Shown piece by piece: positions 24,336 through 33,375 of a stretch of DNA of 64,000 nt. Source of the stretch: Lacrimispora saccharolytica (GTDB lineage Bacteria > Bacillota > Clostridia > Lachnospirales > Lachnospiraceae). How positions within the stretch are numbered: position 1 is the stretch's first letter; the number at the start of each line of letters is the position of its first letter. Made by a program: the position numbers and the translations under genes. The stretch lies in contig JACJJN010000017.1 in assembly GCA_016899975.1 (NCBI GenBank), forward strand, positions 1-64,000. Direction: 5' to 3'. The notes beneath the pieces were generated by a model. That model was not told where the DNA came from, searched no databases, and saw nothing but the letters and a program-made list of their open reading frames with translations.

Positions 24336-25526
24336 TTACATTTTCGCACGGTGGTTTCTTCGAAACAGCAGCAGTCCCACAAGGAAAGCCAGCGGGAACA
24401 GGATTGCGGCAGCCAGTCCGGTCTGCAGAACCCCGTTGAACTGTCCGGAAACGAACCCTACCAGGGAGGGACCGGTGGAACAGCCCAGGTCACCTGCAAG
24501 GGCAAACAGGGCAAACATTGCAGTTCCGCCTTTCGGACAGGCTTCTGCGGCAAGGCTGAACGTGCCTGGCCACATGATGCCTACGGAAAGTCCGCACAGT
24601 GCGCAGCCCATCAGTCCAAGGACGGGAACCGGAGCGAAGACCGCCACCAGGTAGCTGGCGACACACAGGACGCCGCTGGCAGCCATAAATTTTGGCAGTC
24701 TGATTTTCTCACTGAATTTCGCGTAGAACACGCGGGAAATTCCCATCAGTACTGAGAAGAGGCAGGGACCGGCAAGATCGCCCAGTGTCTTGGAGACTTT
24801 CAGTCCGCTTTCGGCGAAGGCGGAAGCCCACTGGCTCATGGACTGCTCCGACGCGCCTGCACACATCATCAGCAGACAGAAGATCCAGAAGAGTTTTGTG
24901 CTGAACAGCTGCCGGATGCTCATTCCCTGTCCGTCCTCCACGAGGGCGGAAACCGGAACCTGAGTGAAATAGATGGTATTGGCGATCGGGATGAGAGCCC
25001 AAAGCAAAGCCATGATCTTCCAGTTTTCAATGCCGGCTGCGGCAAAGAACAGTGTGGAAAGAAGCACAACGAACACGGAGCCCCAGCAGTAAAAGGAATG
25101 GAGCAGGCTCATAGCGGCAGCTTTCCGGGTGGTAGGGCAGGCTTCGACGATCGGGCTTACGATCACTTCGATCAGTCCGCCGCCGACAGCGTAAAAGGCA
25201 ACGGAAACAAGAAGCCCGGCGAACGGCGATGGGAAAATATCCGGCAGGACGCCTATGCCGATCAGTCCCAGCGCAGCGAAAACATGTGCCGTCACTGCGG
25301 AAGCACGGTAGCCGATCCGGTCCACAAACCGGGTCGCTGCAAGATCCACCAGCAGCTGTACGATAAAGTTCACGGTGATCAGCAGAGTGATCTGGGAGAG
25401 AGGGATCCCGTAAGTATCCTGAAACGTCAGAAACAGCAGAGGGATGAAGTTGTTGACGATTGCCTGTGTGATATATCCGGTATAGCAGGCATAAAGGGTA
25501 TGATTGTAGTTTTCTCGGATACGCAT
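24336..25526 (-). CDS. MFS transporter
   Basis: About 396 residues and twelve predicted membrane helices of the major facilitator superfamily. The first inter-helix region holds LAATRFVDRIGYR, a variant of the MFS motif A. It resembles Lachnospiraceae MFS proteins of the FucP/sugar-like group, but the substrate cannot be told. AGGAGGC precedes the ATG. Its promoter is divergent from that of the first rubredoxin and their -35 boxes flank a 22-bp palindrome. Confidence 0.87.
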   Translation of the reverse strand: MRIRENYNHTLYACYTGYITQAIVNNFIPLLFLTFQDTYGIPLSQITLLITVNFIVQLLVDLAATRFVDRIGYRASAVTAHVFAALGLIGIGVLPDIFPSPFAGLLVSVAFYAVGGGLIEVIVSPIVEACPTTRKAAAMSLLHSFYCWGSVFVVLLSTLFFAAAGIENWKIMALLWALIPIANTIYFTQVPVSALVEDGQGMSIRQLFSTKLFWIFCLLMMCAGASEQSMSQWASAFAESGLKVSKTLGDLAGPCLFSVLMGISRVFYAKFSEKIRLPKFMAASGVLCVASYLVAVFAPVPVLGLMGCALCGLSVGIMWPGTFSLAAEACPKGGTAMFALFALAGDLGCSTGPSLVGFVSGQFNGVLQTGLAAAILFPLAFLVGLLLFRRNHRAKM

Positions 25527-25634
25527 AAAGCCTCCTTGTACAGGTGAAAATTGATGACAGTCTGCCTCCCCAAAGGGCGCTGCCGGTCATACCGTGACGG
25601 CAGGGAATCAAAGGCACAGGCCGCATTCAGCATG

Positions 25635-25663
25635 ATTATAATGGAAGCGGGGAAAAAACGCAA
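25635..25663 (-). promoter_or_regulatory. promoter of the MFS gene
   Basis: On the reverse strand TTGCGT (25658-25663) and TATAAT (25635-25640) are exactly 17 bases apart. The -35 box is the outer end of the palindrome at 25658-25704. Confidence 0.75.
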
Positions 25664-25704
25664 GAAGTAACAGTTCAGCCTTGCTGAACCGTTACTTCTT
25701 GCGT
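25658..25704. repeat. 22-bp perfect palindrome between divergent promoters
   Basis: Arms 25658-25679 and 25683-25704 pair in 20 of 22 or more positions: ACGCAAGAAGTAAC, one unpaired base, GTTCAGC, loop CTT, and the mirror copy. The left end forms the -35 box of the MFS promoter and the right end touches the -35 box of the rubredoxin promoter. Core arms GTAACnGTTCAGC recur elsewhere in the window. It could be an operator or a mobile palindromic repeat. Confidence 0.85.
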
Positions 25705-25732
25705 TGTCATCCGGGAAGTTATCTGATATAAT
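25704..25732 (+). promoter_or_regulatory. promoter of rubredoxin 1 and hemerythrin
   Basis: TTGTCA (25704-25709) and TATAAT (25727-25732) with a 17-base spacer. The spacer half GTTATCTG is shared with the promoter of the second rubredoxin gene. Confidence 0.85.
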
Positions 25733-25794
25733 GGGAGTGACCGTTCGAAAGGAACAAAAAACGGAAAACAGAACCAAGAAAGGCAGGGAAAACA

Positions 25795-25956
25795 ATGAAA
25801 AAATACGTTTGTGAACCATGTGGATATGTTTATGACCCGGAGATCGGCGATCCGGACAGCGGAATCGAGCCGGGAACAGCATTTGAGGATCTTCCGGAAG
25901 ACTGGGTATGTCCAATCTGCGGCGTGGGCAAAGATGAGTTCCAGCCGGAAGAGTAA
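25795..25956 (+). CDS. rubredoxin (copy 1)
   Basis: A 53-residue rubredoxin with the four iron-binding cysteines C6, C9, C39 and C42 (YVCEPCGY and WVCPICG) and the typical acidic middle. It is a soluble one-electron carrier; in anaerobes it feeds superoxide reductases, rubrerythrins or flavodiiron proteins. GGCAGGGAAAAC precedes the ATG. The hemerythrin gene starts 14 bases after its stop, so both share one transcript. It differs from the copy at 27312 at only two residues (S22 for N22, D47 for E47). Confidence 0.96.
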   Translation: MKKYVCEPCGYVYDPEIGDPDSGIEPGTAFEDLPEDWVCPICGVGKDEFQPEE

Positions 25957-25970
25957 GGAGGACGAAGGAC

Positions 25971-26375
25971 ATGAGCATCACATTTGACAAATATCTGGAA
26001 ACAGGAAATCAGGAGATTGACGGGCAGCACAAAGAACTGATCGCGAGAGTCAACAAGCTGACTGAAGAATGCCAGCCGGGAAAAGAGAAAAATGTAGCGG
26101 TGCAGACTCTGGATTTCCTGATGGATTACACAGAGTTTCACTTTAATGATGAAGAGAAGCTTCAGGAGACACATAATTATCCGCTGCTGCAGGCGCATAA
26201 GGACCAGCATGCGAAATTTGTGAAGGCAGTGGAAGAACTGCGGGAGATGCTTGAAGAGGAGGAAGGTCCGACAGAAGCATTCGTGGAAGCAGTGAAGAAA
26301 AATGTTGTGGAATGGCTTCTGAACCACATTCAGATCTGGGACAAACAGGTTGCCGCATACGTTCAGGAATATTAA
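25971..26375 (+). CDS. bacteriohemerythrin
   Basis: A 134-residue four-helix protein with all hemerythrin di-iron ligands in place: H20, H57, E61, H76, H80, H119 and D124. The family binds O2 reversibly; in strict anaerobes it is thought to bind or deliver oxygen for detoxification. It starts with the usual ITFDKYLETGNQEIDGQHKE. GTAAGGAGGACG precedes the ATG and the rubredoxin lies directly upstream. A terminator hairpin follows. Confidence 0.94.
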   Translation: MSITFDKYLETGNQEIDGQHKELIARVNKLTEECQPGKEKNVAVQTLDFLMDYTEFHFNDEEKLQETHNYPLLQAHKDQHAKFVKAVEELREMLEEEEGPTEAFVEAVKKNVVEWLLNHIQIWDKQVAAYVQEY

Positions 26376-26387
26376 TCTTGAACCCGG

Positions 26388-26453
26388 AGCGTGCCTGAGT
26401 GCTGTGACAGCAGGACATCGGAGTTGCTGCGGGCACTCAGGCACGCTTCTTTA
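26388..26453 (+). terminator. long stem-loop after hemerythrin
   Basis: A 15-bp perfect outer stem (AGCGTGCCTGAGTGC / GCACTCAGGCACGCT) encloses a second inner stem (AGCAG/GCTGC). The T-run is weak (CTTCTTTAC), so terminator is the likeliest but not certain role. Confidence 0.65.
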
Positions 26454-26529
26454 CAGGAGAAAAATGAGTTGAGAAGAGGGGCAGGCGTCCGAACCTGTAC
26501 CGTCTGCAGGAAAAGAAGGAGGAAGTTGA

Positions 26530-27021
26530 ATGAGCAGCGAACGTATCAGCTTTACAATAGGAAAACAGAAAAGCATCGCCCTGATCGCCCATGACGGCAA
26601 AAAGCAGGAAATGATCAAATGGTGTGAGGAACATAAAGACATTCTGATGCGTCATTTTCTGTGCGGAACCGGAACGACGGCAAGGATGATCACAGAGGCG
26701 ACAGGCCTTCCGGTGAAAGGCTACAACAGCGGCCCGCTGGGCGGAGACCAGCAGATCGGCGCAAAGATCGTGGAAGGATCCATCAATTTTGTGGTATTCT
26801 TTTCCGACCCGCTGGAGGCGCAGCCCCATGATCCCGATGTAAAAGCCCTGCTTCGTATTGCCCAGGTGTATGATATTCCCATCGCAAATAATAAGGCGAC
26901 TGCGGATTTCATGATTACTTCCCGCTTTATGGAGGAAGAATATGAACATCAGGTCATCAATTTCCGCCAGCAGGTGATCGACAGAGCCAAAGAGGGAGAA
27001 AATCTGGGCAAAAAGAAATAA
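26530..27021 (+). CDS. mgsA: methylglyoxal synthase
   Basis: A 163-residue protein matching MgsA, which turns dihydroxyacetone phosphate into methylglyoxal and phosphate as a glycolysis bypass. Family motifs are IALIAHDGKK at the start, the phosphate-binding FLCGTGTTARMI, the active-site GPLGGDQQIG with its catalytic Asp, and DPLEAQPHDPDVKALLRIA. Length is normal. AAGAAGGAGGAAG precedes the ATG. It may start its own transcript or depend on read-through from the hemerythrin unit; I saw no clear promoter in the 80 bases between. Confidence 0.96.
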   Translation: MSSERISFTIGKQKSIALIAHDGKKQEMIKWCEEHKDILMRHFLCGTGTTARMITEATGLPVKGYNSGPLGGDQQIGAKIVEGSINFVVFFSDPLEAQPHDPDVKALLRIAQVYDIPIANNKATADFMITSRFMEEEYEHQVINFRQQVIDRAKEGENLGKKK

Positions 27022-27117
27022 AAGGGCGGCAGCAACCGTTCCGTCGGCTGAAGTGTACAGATGGCAGTTACAGTTCAGCCCAGGTCTGCGCAGACCGTAA
27101 GAATGTGATTCAGGAGT

Positions 27118-27158
27118 GCAAAATCCCATCGCCGAAGGCGATTTTAAATGGATTTTGC
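27118..27158. repeat. hairpin with nested stems
   Basis: Outer arms GCAAAATCC / GGATTTTGC and inner arms ATCGCC GAA GGCGAT. It ends two bases before a GTTCAGC palindrome. There is no T-run, so a terminator role for mgsA is doubtful. The 290 bases between mgsA and the second rubredoxin hold this, the palindrome, a promoter and a half palindrome near 27066-27080. Confidence 0.6.
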
Positions 27159-27160
27159 AT

Positions 27161-27189
27161 GTAACGGTTCAGCAAGGCTGAACTGTTAC
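27161..27189. repeat. GTTCAGC palindrome upstream of rubredoxin 2
   Basis: GTAACGGTTCAGC, loop AAG, GCTGAACTGTTAC: 12 of 13 positions pair. It has the same core as the palindrome at 25658-25704, here 30 bases from the -35 box. Confidence 0.8.
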
Positions 27190-27218
27190 AGACGGCAAAA
27201 CGAAGGAAACTTCTTACG

Positions 27219-27247
27219 TTGTAATCTGTGAGGTTATCTGCTATAAT
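27219..27247 (+). promoter_or_regulatory. promoter of rubredoxin 2
   Basis: TTGTAA and TATAAT with a 17-base spacer. The stretch ACTTCTTnCGTTGTnATC through GTTATCTG is shared with the rubredoxin 1 promoter, so promoter and gene were duplicated together. Confidence 0.82.
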
Positions 27248-27311
27248 GAGTGCGGACAGTCGGGTGAAATCTGACTGATAAAAATATTTCAGCAGAAAGG
27301 AAAAGAAAACA

Positions 27312-27473
27312 ATGAAGAAATATGTTTGCGAACCATGTGGATATGTATATGATCCGGAAATCGGCGATCCGGATAACGGAATCGAGCCGGGAACAGCATT
27401 TGAAGATCTGCCGGAAGACTGGGTATGCCCGATCTGCGGCGTAGGCAAAGAAGAGTTCCAGCCGGAAGAATAA
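27312..27473 (+). CDS. rubredoxin (copy 2)
   Basis: 53 residues, 51 of them identical to the rubredoxin at 25795, with C6, C9, C39 and C42 kept. The copies lie about 1.5 kb apart in the same direction with related promoters and the same ribosome-binding region, so this is a local duplication. Both look functional. Here no hemerythrin follows; a long stem-loop does. Confidence 0.96.
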   Translation: MKKYVCEPCGYVYDPEIGDPDNGIEPGTAFEDLPEDWVCPICGVGKEEFQPEE

Positions 27474-27533
27474 TCTTCACTGAAAAAGCGGGAGTAAATC
27501 CCGGGAAAAAGAAAGACAAAGACGGTATGATGA

Positions 27534-27606
27534 GCGTGTCCGAATCTTCCGCTGCCCATAACTGCGGCAGGCGGTAGCGAAACGAAGATGTTCGGTCTGG
27601 ACACGC
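27534..27606. other. long bulged stem-loop, unknown function
   Basis: Arms from 27534 and 27606 pair inward in three blocks: GCGTGTCC/GGACACGC, CTTC/GAAG with neighbours, and CGC-TGCC/GGCA-GCG, giving about 22 pairs with short bulges. No T-run follows. It could be a structured leader of the next gene, a processed end of the rubredoxin mRNA, or a repeat. Confidence 0.55.
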
Positions 27607-27641
27607 CCGGATACCGCCGGTATCAAGCGAGGGGAGAAACG

Positions 27642-28109
27642 ATGGCAGATGGCTTTTTGTCGCCGGACGGAGTTTTTTACTCCAAAGAAGAGACTTATCA
27701 CGCAGAGACCGCCCGCAGGATCCTGAATGCAGGAAAGGATGTTCTGGAACCGATCCAGGAGCTTCTGCGGCAGGGTTATATCGCATTTATCGAATTTCGG
27801 AATCCGCTGGCAAAAGAGAGTCTGCAGCCGGATCTGGATTATGTGCTGTGTTCCCACGGACATACTCTGACGCCGGAGCAGGAAGAATGGCTGGAACATA
27901 ATCAGGATATGATCAGCCGCCGCCAGCAGTATTATATCAATAAGGATGATTCCTACACATTCAAAGGGCTGCTGCTCAGTGACGTTGTTATGTATGAGCG
28001 GTGCGGGCAGTGTCCGGAACAGGCGGAGCGCCTGAAATGGTGCAACGCCGAGCGGACAGAACAGCCGGAATTGTGCGGAACATGTCCTTATCTTGAAATC
28101 CCCGAATAG
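27642..28109 (+). CDS. uncharacterised protein with C-terminal Cys cluster
   Basis: About 155 residues, no signal peptide and no membrane segment. I do not recognise the family. The C-terminal 35 residues hold CxxC at 121/124, a single C134 and CxxC at 145/148, which could bind zinc or an iron-sulfur cluster. The middle is rich in charged helices (LTPEQEEWLEHNQDMISRRQ). GCGAGGGGAG precedes ATG 27642; an ATG at 27588 lies within a stem-loop and has no ribosome-binding site. A terminator overlaps the stop codon. The gene stands between rubredoxin 2 and the str operon. Confidence 0.75.
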   Translation: MADGFLSPDGVFYSKEETYHAETARRILNAGKDVLEPIQELLRQGYIAFIEFRNPLAKESLQPDLDYVLCSHGHTLTPEQEEWLEHNQDMISRRQQYYINKDDSYTFKGLLLSDVVMYERCGQCPEQAERLKWCNAERTEQPELCGTCPYLEIPE

Positions 28110-28134
28110 TGGAAAGCTATCTGGGGATTTTTTA
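28096..28134 (+). terminator. terminator overlapping the end of the Cys-cluster gene
   Basis: AAATCCCC / GGGGATTT with AATAG/CTAT inside and TTTTTTA after. The 5' arm includes the last codons of the gene. Confidence 0.88.
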
Positions 28135-28167
28135 TATTCACCGGTGATAAAAAAATACCAAAACCCC

Positions 28168-28196
28168 TTGACTTTGAAAAAAGACAAAGTTATAAT
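28168..28196 (+). promoter_or_regulatory. promoter of the str operon
   Basis: TTGACT and TATAAT spaced by 17 bases, followed by a 110-base leader ahead of rpsL. It is one of the strongest promoters of the window by match. Confidence 0.9.
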
Positions 28197-28306
28197 GAAC
28201 AGGCGTGCATGAAAATGCAGTTATTTTTGTGCGCACATTTACTATGAATAATAGCAGCCGTAAAAACCAAACACATTTGGAGAAATCAATCAGGAGGTGA
28301 AATGGA

Positions 28307-28723
28307 ATGCCAACATTTAATCAGTTAGTAAGAAAAGGCCGTCAGACATCTGTAAAGAAGTCTACCGCTCCGGCGCTGCAGAAAAGCTACAATTCTCTGA
28401 AAAAGAAAACAAGTGATATGTCTTCTCCTCAGAAGAGAGGTGTGTGTACAGCAGTTAAAACCGCTACACCGAAAAAACCTAACTCAGCTCTTCGTAAAAT
28501 CGCCAGAGTTCGTCTTTCCAACGGTATCGAAGTAACAAGCTATATTCCAGGAGAGGGACACAACCTTCAGGAGCACAGCGTTGTTCTGATTCGTGGAGGA
28601 AGAGTAAAGGACCTGCCAGGTACCCGTTACCACATCATCCGTGGAACACTGGATACAGCAGGAGTTGCTAACAGAAAACAGGCTCGTTCCAAATACGGAG
28701 CAAAGAGACCAAAACAGAAATAA
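28307..28723 (+). CDS. rpsL: 30S ribosomal protein S12
   Basis: 138 residues of the universally conserved S12: [13 protein letters not shown] start, [20 protein letters not shown] with the lysine that decides streptomycin sensitivity (wild-type Lys), and the [16 protein letters not shown] region. It is part of the decoding centre. CAGGAGGTGAAATGGA precedes the ATG used. First gene of the str operon. Confidence 0.98.
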   Translation: MPTFNQLVRKGRQTSVKKSTAPALQKSYNSLKKKTSDMSSPQKRGVCTAVKTATPKKPNSALRKIARVRLSNGIEVTSYIPGEGHNLQEHSVVLIRGGRVKDLPGTRYHIIRGTLDTAGVANRKQARSKYGAKRPKQK

Positions 28724-29358
<635 letters not shown>

Positions 29359-29372
29359 AGGAGGAAAATCCA

Positions 29373-31490
29373 TTGGCTGGAAGAGAATATCCATTAGAGA
29401 GAACCAGAAACATTGGTATTATGGCACATATCGATGCTGGTAAGACTACTCTTACCGAGCGTATTCTGTACTATACCGGTGTTAACTATAAAATTGGTGA
29501 TACTCACGAAGGAACTGCTACCATGGACTGGATGGAACAGGAGCAGGAACGTGGTATTACTATCACTTCAGCCGCTACTACCTGCCACTGGACTCTGCAG
29601 GAAAACTGCAAGGTAAAACCAGGCGCTCTGGAACACCGCATCAACATCATCGATACCCCGGGCCACGTTGACTTCACCGTAGAAGTTGAGCGTTCCCTGC
29701 GTGTACTGGATGGCGCTGTCGGCGTTTTCTGCGCAAAGGGTGGTGTAGAACCTCAGTCTGAAAATGTATGGCGTCAGGCAGATACCTACAACGTACCTCG
29801 TATGGCTTTCATCAACAAGATGGACATTCTTGGCGCAAACTTCTACAATGCTGTAGATCAGATCAAGACCCGTCTGGGCAAAAACGCGATCTGTCTGCAG
29901 CTTCCGATCGGAAAGGAAGATGAATTCAAGGGAATCATCGACCTGTTCGAGATGAAAGCTTACATTTATAATGATGACAAAGGCGATGATATCACCATCA
30001 CAGATATCCCGGAAGATATGCAGGATGAAGCTGAGCTGTATCATACAGAGCTGGTTGAGAAAATCTGCGAGCTGGATGACGAGCTGATGATGCGTTATCT
30101 GGACGATGACATTCCGTCTGTAGACGAACTGAAAGCCGTTCTGCGTAAAGCTACCTGTGAGTGTACAGCAGTTCCGGTATGCTGCGGTTCCGCATACAGA
30201 AACAAAGGTGTTCAGAAACTTCTGGATGCCATTCTTGAGTATATGCCGGCTCCGACCGACATTCCTCCGATCGCAGGCGTTGACCTGGACGGAAACGACG
30301 TGGTAAGACACTCTTCCGATGAAGAGCCGTTCTCCGCGCTGGTATTCAAGATCATGACAGACCCATTTGTTGGTAAGCTGGCATATTTCCGCGTTTACTC
30401 CGGTACCATGAACTCCGGTTCTTACGTACTGAACGCGACAAAAGATAAAAAAGAGCGTGTTGGACGTATCCTTCAGATGCATGCCAACAAGCGTATGGAG
30501 CTTGACAAAGTTTACTCCGGTGATATCGCCGCAGCAATCGGATTCAAGTTCTCCACAACAGGTGATACCATCTGTGATGAGCAGCATCCGGTAATCCTTG
30601 AGTCTATGGAGTTCCCGGAGCCGGTTATCGAGCTGGCAATCGAGCCTAAGACAAAAGCAGGACAGGGCAAACTGGGTGAGTCCCTTGCAAAACTTGCAGA
30701 GGAGGATCCGACCTTCCGTGCACATACCAACCAGGAGACTGGACAGACCATCATCGCTGGTATGGGTGAGCTTCATCTGGAGATCATCGTTGACCGTCTG
30801 CTTCGTGAGTTCAAGGTAGAGGCAAACGTTGGTGCTCCTCAGGTTGCTTACAAAGAGACCATCACAAAGCCGGCTGACGTTGACAGCAAGTACGCAAAAC
30901 AGTCCGGTGGACGTGGACAGTACGGTCACTGTAAAGTTAAATTTGAGCCGATGGATGCGAATGCAGAGGAAACCTACAAGTTCGAATCTACCGTTGTCGG
31001 CGGTGCTATTCCGAAGGAGTATATCCCGGCAGTCGGCGAGGGTATCGAAGAGGCTATGAGAGCTGGTATCCTTGGCGGATTCCCGGTAGTAGGCGTTCAT
31101 GCAAACGTATACGATGGTTCTTATCATGAGGTCGACTCTTCTGAGATGGCATTCCACATCGCTGGTTCTCTGGCGTTCAAGGAAGCTATGCAGAAAGCCG
31201 CACCGGTACTGCTTGAGCCGATCATGAAGGTCGAAGTTTCCACACCGGAAGACTACATGGGTGATGTTATCGGTGATATCAACTCCCGTCGTGGACGTAT
31301 CGAAGGTATGGACGATATCGGCGGCGGTAAGATGATCCGCGGTTTCGTTCCGCTGGCTGAGATGTTCGGTTATGCAACAGACCTGCGTTCCAGAACTCAG
31401 GGCCGTGGTAACTACTCCATGTTCTTTGACAGATACGAGCCGGTTCCGAAGTCTGTACAGGAAAAGGTACTGTCTGCAAAGGCAAAATAA
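29373..31490 (+). CDS. fusA: elongation factor G
   Basis: 705 residues with the GTPase P loop AHIDAGKTT, switch [14 protein letters not shown], and all later EF-G domains through the domain [17 protein letters not shown] region. It drives translocation on the ribosome. The start codon is TTG, with AAAGGAGGAAAA upstream; no better-placed ATG fits the conserved N terminus ([20 protein letters not shown]). A separate promoter and leader precede tuf. Confidence 0.97.
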   Translation: MAGREYPLERTRNIGIMAHIDAGKTTLTERILYYTGVNYKIGDTHEGTATMDWMEQEQERGITITSAATTCHWTLQENCKVKPGALEHRINIIDTPGHVDFTVEVERSLRVLDGAVGVFCAKGGVEPQSENVWRQADTYNVPRMAFINKMDILGANFYNAVDQIKTRLGKNAICLQLPIGKEDEFKGIIDLFEMKAYIYNDDKGDDITITDIPEDMQDEAELYHTELVEKICELDDELMMRYLDDDIPSVDELKAVLRKATCECTAVPVCCGSAYRNKGVQKLLDAILEYMPAPTDIPPIAGVDLDGNDVVRHSSDEEPFSALVFKIMTDPFVGKLAYFRVYSGTMNSGSYVLNATKDKKERVGRILQMHANKRMELDKVYSGDIAAAIGFKFSTTGDTICDEQHPVILESMEFPEPVIELAIEPKTKAGQGKLGESLAKLAEEDPTFRAHTNQETGQTIIAGMGELHLEIIVDRLLREFKVEANVGAPQVAYKETITKPADVDSKYAKQSGGRGQYGHCKVKFEPMDANAEETYKFESTVVGGAIPKEYIPAVGEGIEEAMRAGILGGFPVVGVHANVYDGSYHEVDSSEMAFHIAGSLAFKEAMQKAAPVLLEPIMKVEVSTPEDYMGDVIGDINSRRGRIEGMDDIGGGKMIRGFVPLAEMFGYATDLRSRTQGRGNYSMFFDRYEPVPKSVQEKVLSAKAK

Positions 31491-31511
31491 AATGGTTGGT
31501 GCAATTTTCAC

Positions 31512-31540
31512 TTGCAAATACAGGTGAAATGCAATATAAT
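31512..31540 (+). promoter_or_regulatory. internal promoter for tuf
   Basis: TTGCAA and TATAAT with a 17-base spacer, 22 bases after fusA. The 110-base leader behind it contains two hairpins: GGCGGG/CCCGCC (31567-31584) and CTCAAAA/TTTTGAG (31604-31624). Confidence 0.7.
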
Positions 31541-31652
31541 CAACAATAGCAGGTTCGGGGTAAAACGGCGGGGTTTTTCCCGCCTGCTTACCTGACGATT
31601 TAGTCTCAAAAAGCTCTGTTTTGAGCGAAGATTTTAAGGAGGACATTTTAAA

Positions 31653-32846
31653 ATGGCTAAAGCTAAATTTGAAAGAACAAAACCCCATTGTAACATTGGT
31701 ACCATTGGCCACGTTGACCATGGTAAAACAACCCTGACAGCAGCTATCACAAAGACTCTGTCCGAGCGTGTTGCTGGTAACGCAGCTGTAGATTTCGAGA
31801 ACATCGATAAAGCTCCGGAAGAGAGAGAGCGTGGTATCACAATTTCTACTGCACACGTTGAGTATGAGACTGAGAAGAGACATTACGCACACGTTGACTG
31901 CCCAGGCCATGCTGACTACGTTAAGAACATGATCACTGGTGCAGCTCAGATGGATGGCGCTATCCTGGTTGTAGCTGCTACAGACGGTGTTATGGCTCAG
32001 ACAAAAGAGCACATCCTGCTGTCCCGTCAGGTAGGTGTACCTTACATCGTAGTATTTATGAACAAATGTGATATGGTTGACGATCCGGAGCTGCTTGAGC
32101 TGGTAGACATGGAGATCCGTGAGCTGCTGAACGAGTACGATTTCCCGGGCGATGACACTCCGATCATTCAGGGTTCTGCTCTGAAAGCTCTGGAAGATCC
32201 GAACGGCGAGTGGGGCGACAAGATCATGGAGCTGATGGATGCAGTTGACAGCTGGATTCCGGATCCGCAGCGTGATACAGATAAAGACTTCATCATGCCT
32301 GTAGAGGATGTATTCACCATCACAGGACGTGGTACTGTAGCAACAGGCCGTGTTGAGGCTGGTGTTCTGCATCTGAACGAGGAAGTTGAGATCGCAGGTC
32401 TGAAAGAAGAGACCAGAAAAACTGTTGTAACTGGTATCGAGATGTTCCGTAAGCTGCTGGATGAGGCTCAGGCTGGTGATAACATCGGTGCTCTGCTTCG
32501 TGGTGTTCAGAGAACTGAAATCGAAAGAGGACAGGTTCTGGCTAAACCGGGCACTGTACACTGCCATACAAAATTCACAGCTCAGGTTTACGTTCTGACA
32601 AAGGACGAGGGTGGACGTCATACTCCGTTCTTCAACAACTACCGTCCGCAGTTCTACTTCCGTACAACTGACGTAACAGGCGTTATCTCTCTGCCGGAAG
32701 GTACAGAAATGTGCATGCCTGGTGACAACGTAGAGATGACCATCGAGCTGATCCATCCGATTGCTATGGATCAGGGTCTTACATTCGCTATCCGTGAGGG
32801 TGGACGTACTGTAGGATCAGGCCGTGTTGCATCCGTATTAGACTAA
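31653..32846 (+). CDS. tuf: elongation factor Tu
   Basis: 397 residues with P loop [21 protein letters not shown] and the three EF-Tu domains to the [15 protein letters not shown] end. It carries aminoacyl-tRNA to the ribosome. TTAAGGAGGACA precedes the ATG. Expressed from the str operon and probably also from its own promoter; a strong terminator follows. Confidence 0.98.
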   Translation: MAKAKFERTKPHCNIGTIGHVDHGKTTLTAAITKTLSERVAGNAAVDFENIDKAPEERERGITISTAHVEYETEKRHYAHVDCPGHADYVKNMITGAAQMDGAILVVAATDGVMAQTKEHILLSRQVGVPYIVVFMNKCDMVDDPELLELVDMEIRELLNEYDFPGDDTPIIQGSALKALEDPNGEWGDKIMELMDAVDSWIPDPQRDTDKDFIMPVEDVFTITGRGTVATGRVEAGVLHLNEEVEIAGLKEETRKTVVTGIEMFRKLLDEAQAGDNIGALLRGVQRTEIERGQVLAKPGTVHCHTKFTAQVYVLTKDEGGRHTPFFNNYRPQFYFRTTDVTGVISLPEGTEMCMPGDNVEMTIELIHPIAMDQGLTFAIREGGRTVGSGRVASVLD

Positions 32847-32896
32847 TTTTAGTTGAATTTTAATATCTAAATAAAATAGATTGTATCCAAGCGCAG

Positions 32897-32932
32897 AAAC
32901 CCCGAAAGTCGTAAAGCTTTCGGGGTTTTTTA
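32897..32932 (+). terminator. terminator of the str operon
   Basis: AAACCCCGAAAG / CTTTCGGGGTTT, 12 bp perfect with an 8-base loop, then TTTT. Confidence 0.95.
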
Positions 32933-32954
32933 CACCCCTGCGGCAAAAAATCGC

Positions 32955-32983
32955 TGGACGATGGGCGGGAAAAGGTATATGAT
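32955..32983 (+). promoter_or_regulatory. possible promoter of the 72-residue protein gene
   Basis: TGGACG and TATGAT spaced by 17 bases, 60 bases ahead of the start. Confidence 0.45.
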
Positions 32984-33043
32984 GAAGATAACAGAAGGTG
33001 TTAGCGCTGAAAAAAGTGAAAATTCAGAGGAGGCAAGAGGAGC

Positions 33044-33262
33044 ATGAAAAGATATGAGATGATCAAAGAACTGTATGACAGCTGCCACGGAAAATCCAAC
33101 AGTTACGTGGAAGAGATTGAGACGGAAGATCTCGATGAGTATATGAAAAAGTATATTACAAAACTCAGCGAATACTCAAAAGCGGAGCTGGATGACGGCA
33201 GTATATGCTATGAGGTAGTTACCAGCGGACTTAAGAGCAAGTATACTTTTAGTGAGATTTGA
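33044..33262 (+). CDS. small uncharacterised protein, 72 residues
   Basis: A short acidic protein (MKRYEMIKELYDSCHGKSNS start) of unknown family, without signal peptide or membrane segment. Evidence that it is real: CAGAGGAGG and AGAGGAG ahead of the ATG, a promoter-like sequence, and a terminator directly after the stop, making a clean single-gene unit between tuf and the Crp/Fnr gene. Confidence 0.7.
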   Translation: MKRYEMIKELYDSCHGKSNSYVEEIETEDLDEYMKKYITKLSEYSKAELDDGSICYEVVTSGLKSKYTFSEI

Positions 33263-33273
33263 GCGTTCCAGTA

Positions 33274-33322
33274 AAAAAACTCTGTCAGACCCTCCGGATC
33301 GGAAACTGACAGAGCTTTTTTA
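33274..33322 (+). terminator. terminator after the 72-residue protein gene
   Basis: CTCTGTCAG / CTGACAGAG with A-run before and TTTTTTATTTTTA after a CT. The A-run on the other side could also let it end the convergent Crp/Fnr transcript. Confidence 0.9.
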
Positions 33323-33375
33323 TTTTTACAGAAAAGTCCTTTGGACTTTTCAACGGAAGAAAATGCCGCGGAACA

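Noticed and set aside
29568-32756. Reverse-strand open frame of 1,062 codons
   Set aside because: Complement of fusA and tuf; biased codon use of these highly expressed genes removes stops on the other strand.
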